The position numbers and the translations under genes are program-made. The notes beneath the pieces are model-generated. The model made no database searches. It had not been told where the DNA came from and saw only the letters and a program-made list of their open reading frames with translations. From contig NZ_JAHVAI010000012.1 in assembly GCF_019264375.1 (NCBI RefSeq), positions 62,001 to 126,000 of the forward strand: DNA of 64,000 nt, given 5' to 3'. Of this stretch, positions 57,279-64,000 are shown piece after piece; position 1 is the stretch's first letter, and the number at the start of each line of letters is the position of its first letter. Source of the stretch: Sedimentimonas flavescens (GTDB lineage Bacteria > Pseudomonadota > Alphaproteobacteria > Rhodobacterales > Rhodobacteraceae).

Positions 57279-57307
57279 ACCCCCGCGCGAGCGGATCGCG
57301 CGGGGGT
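57279..57307 (-). terminator. Rho-independent terminator after rpoC
   Basis: ACCCCCGCGCGA / TCGCGCGGGGGT is a perfect 12-bp stem with a GCGGA loop, 25 bp after the rpoC stop and followed on the minus strand by TTTTCTTT. It is the strongest terminator in the window. Confidence 0.93.
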
Positions 57308-57332
57308 CTGGTTCTACTTACTCAAGACGCGA

Positions 57333-61562
<4,230 letters not shown>

Positions 61563-61594
61563 TTATTCCTTGAATGAGGGCAGAGGGGAGGGAA

Positions 61595-61612
61595 TGAGGG
61601 GCGAACCCCTCA
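61595..61612 (-). other. UUCG hairpin overlapping the rpoB stop codon
   Basis: On the minus strand TGAGGGG-TTCG-CCCCTCA is a perfect 7-bp stem with a UUCG loop whose first bases are the rpoB stop codon TGA. It lies in the 50-bp rpoB-rpoC spacer and may serve mRNA processing or coupling. Confidence 0.6.
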
Positions 61613-64000
61613 CTCCTCGTCCTCCGCATCCAGGAGTTCCATGTTGAGGCCGAGGCCCCGGACCTCTTTGACGAGAACGTTGAACGATTCCGGCACGCCG
61701 GCTTCGAAGTTGTCCTCGCCCTTGACGATCGACTCATAGACCTTGGTCCGGCCTGCCACGTCGTCCGACTTCACCGTCAGCATCTCTTGCAGGGTGTAGG
61801 CGGCGCCGTAGGCTTCCAGCGCCCAGACCTCCATCTCACCCAGACGCTGACCACCGAACTGCGCCTTACCACCCAGCGGCTGCTGGGTCACAAGCGAGTA
61901 AGGACCGGTCGAACGGGCGTGCATCTTGTCGTCGACAAGGTGGTGCAGCTTGAGGAAGTACTTCACGCCCACGGTAACCGGACGCGCGAACTGTTCGCCC
62001 GTGCGGCCGTCGAAGACGATCGATTGGCCCGACTTGTCAAAGCCCGCGCGGATCAGCGCGTCATTGACGTCGGCTTCCTTGGCACCGTCGAAGACCGGGG
62101 TCGCGATCGGAACGCCGCCACGAACGGTTTCGGCGCATTCCACGAAGCGGTCTTCGTCCATCGCGGCGAAGGCTTCCTCGTAGGTTTCCGCACCGTAGCC
62201 GTGCTTCATGGCTTCGCGCACCGGGGTCAGATCGCCCGAACGACGGTATTCCTTGATGGCCTCGTCGATTTGCAGGCCCAGACCGCGCGCGGCCCAGCCC
62301 ATGTGCGTCTCGAGGATCTGACCGACGTTCATACGCGACGGTACGCCGAGCGGGTTCAGAACGAGGTCAACCGGAGTGCCATCGGCCAGGAAGGGCATGT
62401 CTTCCATCGGAACGACTTTCGACACGACACCCTTGTTACCGTGACGACCGGCCATCTTGTCGCCGGCCTGAAGCTTGCGCTTCACCGCGACGAACACCTT
62501 GACCATCTTCATCACGCCCGGAGGCAGGTCGTCGCCCTGGCGGACCTTCTCGACCTTGTCCTCGAAGCGCAGCTCAAGCGCGCGCTTCTGAGCGTCGAAC
62601 TGATCGTTCAACGCTTCGACTTCCTTGGCGTCGTTCTCGTTTTCCAGCGCAAGCTGCCACCACTGGCCACGCGACAGCGTGCTCAGCAGCTCGTCATTGA
62701 TCTCCGAACCGGCCTTGACGCCTTTCGGCCCCTTGACGGCGGTCTTGCCGATGATCAGCGACTTCAGACGCGCGTAGATGTTGCGCTCAAGGATCGCCAG
62801 CTCGTCGTCCCGGTCACGGGCCAGACGTTCGACTTCCTCACGCTCGATCTGCAGCGCGCGCTCGTCCTTGTCCACGCCGTGGCGGTTGAACACACGAACC
62901 TCGACGATCGTGCCGTAGGCACCCGGCGGCAGGCGCAGCGAGGTGTCGCGCACGTCCGACGCCTTTTCCCCGAAGATGGCGCGCAGAAGCTTTTCTTCCG
63001 GCGTCATCGGGCTTTCGCCCTTCGGAGTGATCTTGCCGACGAGGATATCACCCGGGCCGACCTCGGCGCCGATATAGACGATACCGGCTTCGTCGAGGTT
63101 GCGCAGGGCTTCCTCACCGACGTTCGGGATGTCGCGGGTGATCTCTTCCGGCCCGAGCTTGGTGTCACGCGCGGCAACTTCGTATTCGTCGATATGGATC
63201 GAGGTGAACACGTCGTCGCGGTGGATCCGCTCGGAGATCAGGATCGAGTCTTCGTAGTTGTAGCCGTTCCAGGGCATGAAGGCGACGACCACGTTGCGGC
63301 CGATGGCCAGTTCGCCCTGATCGGTCGAGGGACCGTCCGCGATGACCTGACCCTTGGCAACGATGTCGCCCACTTTCACGATGGGACGTTGGTTGATGGT
63401 CGAAGACTGGTTCGAGCGCTTGAACTTGCGCAGACGGTAGATGTCAACGCCGGCATCGCCCATGCCCAGGTCCTCGTTCGCACGCACAACGATACGCGAG
63501 GCATCGACCTGGTCGATGATCCCGCCACGCTTGGCCATGATCGCCGCACCCGAGTCGCGCGCCACGACCGCTTCCATGCCGGTGCCCACATAGGGGGCTT
63601 CCGAACGCAGCAGCGGCACGGCCTGACGTTGCATGTTCGCACCCATCAGAGCGCGGTTGGCGTCGTCGTTTTCCAGGAACGGGATGAGCGCCGCACCGAC
63701 CGAAACCAGCTGCTTCGGCGACACGTCGATCAGGTCCACGGCCTCGGACGGGTTGAGCATGAATTCGCCGCCCTGACGGGTCGATACGAGTTCATTGGTG
63801 AAACGGCCCTCGGCGTCGAGCGAGGCGTTCGCCTGCGCGACCGTGTGGCGCATCTCTTCGGTGGCCGACATGTAGACCACGTCGTCCGTCACCTTGCCGT
63901 CCTCCACCTTGCGGTAGGGGGTCTCGATGAAGCCGTACTTGTTCACGCGGGCGAAGGTGGCCAACGAGTTGATCAGACCAATGTTCTGACCTTCGGGCGT
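61610..64000 (-). CDS. rpoB: DNA-directed RNA polymerase subunit beta (N-terminus beyond window)
   Basis: The frame runs off the right edge. The last bases still read [20 protein letters not shown], the conserved stretch directly after the rifampicin region, so the start is several hundred codons away and the Met at 63964 is internal. The visible 796 residues include [14 protein letters not shown], the [18 protein letters not shown] motif with catalytic-site Lys, [28 protein letters not shown] and the C-terminal [19 protein letters not shown]. It ends in an acidic tail. Confidence 0.98.
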   Translation of the reverse strand, partial: TPEGQNIGLINSLATFARVNKYGFIETPYRKVEDGKVTDDVVYMSATEEMRHTVAQANASLDAEGRFTNELVSTRQGGEFMLNPSEAVDLIDVSPKQLVSVGAALIPFLENDDANRALMGANMQRQAVPLLRSEAPYVGTGMEAVVARDSGAAIMAKRGGIIDQVDASRIVVRANEDLGMGDAGVDIYRLRKFKRSNQSSTINQRPIVKVGDIVAKGQVIADGPSTDQGELAIGRNVVVAFMPWNGYNYEDSILISERIHRDDVFTSIHIDEYEVAARDTKLGPEEITRDIPNVGEEALRNLDEAGIVYIGAEVGPGDILVGKITPKGESPMTPEEKLLRAIFGEKASDVRDTSLRLPPGAYGTIVEVRVFNRHGVDKDERALQIEREEVERLARDRDDELAILERNIYARLKSLIIGKTAVKGPKGVKAGSEINDELLSTLSRGQWWQLALENENDAKEVEALNDQFDAQKRALELRFEDKVEKVRQGDDLPPGVMKMVKVFVAVKRKLQAGDKMAGRHGNKGVVSKVVPMEDMPFLADGTPVDLVLNPLGVPSRMNVGQILETHMGWAARGLGLQIDEAIKEYRRSGDLTPVREAMKHGYGAETYEEAFAAMDEDRFVECAETVRGGVPIATPVFDGAKEADVNDALIRAGFDKSGQSIVFDGRTGEQFARPVTVGVKYFLKLHHLVDDKMHARSTGPYSLVTQQPLGGKAQFGGQRLGEMEVWALEAYGAAYTLQEMLTVKSDDVAGRTKVYESIVKGEDNFEAGVPESFNVLVKEVRGLGLNMELLDAEDEE

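Overview
The window is GC-rich chromosomal DNA from an alphaproteobacterium, most likely a Rhodobacterales (Rhodobacteraceae/Paracoccaceae) species. The evidence is the bztABCD-type amino-acid transporter, an ATP12-type F1 assembly chaperone, adk with a zinc-finger lid directly after secY, the divergent hemC/hemE pair and very Rhodobacter-like ribosomal proteins. No rRNA, tRNA, IS element, prophage or CRISPR array was seen.

Layout. 1-5.8 kb: 3' part of glpD, a lipoprotein lytic transglycosylase, and a ybbA-ybbP ABC system divergent from a tesA-like GDSL esterase. 5.8-14 kb: an MFS carrier, a GlcD-like flavoprotein and hemC in one unit; hemE divergent; a DEAD-box helicase; hemF; a small lipoprotein. 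14-21 kb: two SDR proteins (one without the catalytic Lys), an RsmC-like methyltransferase, clpS, a HAD phosphatase, and an argB / Fe-S protein / sixA / trpB-like run. 21-26 kb: the bztABCD operon. 26-30 kb: rarA and a translationally coupled crcB-rluA-gph-atp12 set. 30.2-32.7 kb: a small accessory patch with a decayed RidA gene, a GFA-family protein and a luxR-luxI quorum-sensing pair.

32.9-53.2 kb is the str-S10-spc-alpha translation cluster on the minus strand (rpsL rpsG fusA tuf rpsJ ... rplQ), with secY and adk embedded. Gene order is classical but the transcription layout is not. Promoter-like elements lie before rpsL, rpsJ and rplO. Rho-independent terminators follow rplW, rplP, rpmD and rplQ. 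A 672-bp gap between rplW and rplB holds a dead low-molecular-weight tyrosine-phosphatase gene on the opposite strand, and a short acidic ORF sits between rpmD and rplO. The rpsJ leader can fold so that its Shine-Dalgarno is paired.

53.2-56.4 kb is a tight four-gene set (GT2, LAB_N protein, ArnT-like glycosyltransferase, PAP2 phosphatase). It resembles a lipid A dephosphorylation and glycosylation module of the rhizobial RgtE/RgtD/LpxF kind. A periplasmic protein of unknown function follows, then rpoC with a strong terminator and the 3' part of rpoB.

The strongest leads are the interrupted S10 operon, the terminator/promoter punctuation inside the ribosomal cluster, the putative lipid A module, the Fe-S protein whose only natural start is ATA, the SDR with Cys for Lys, and a luxR promoter that abuts its start codon. 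No clearly new multi-gene system was recognised. All calls are by eye; no searches were run.
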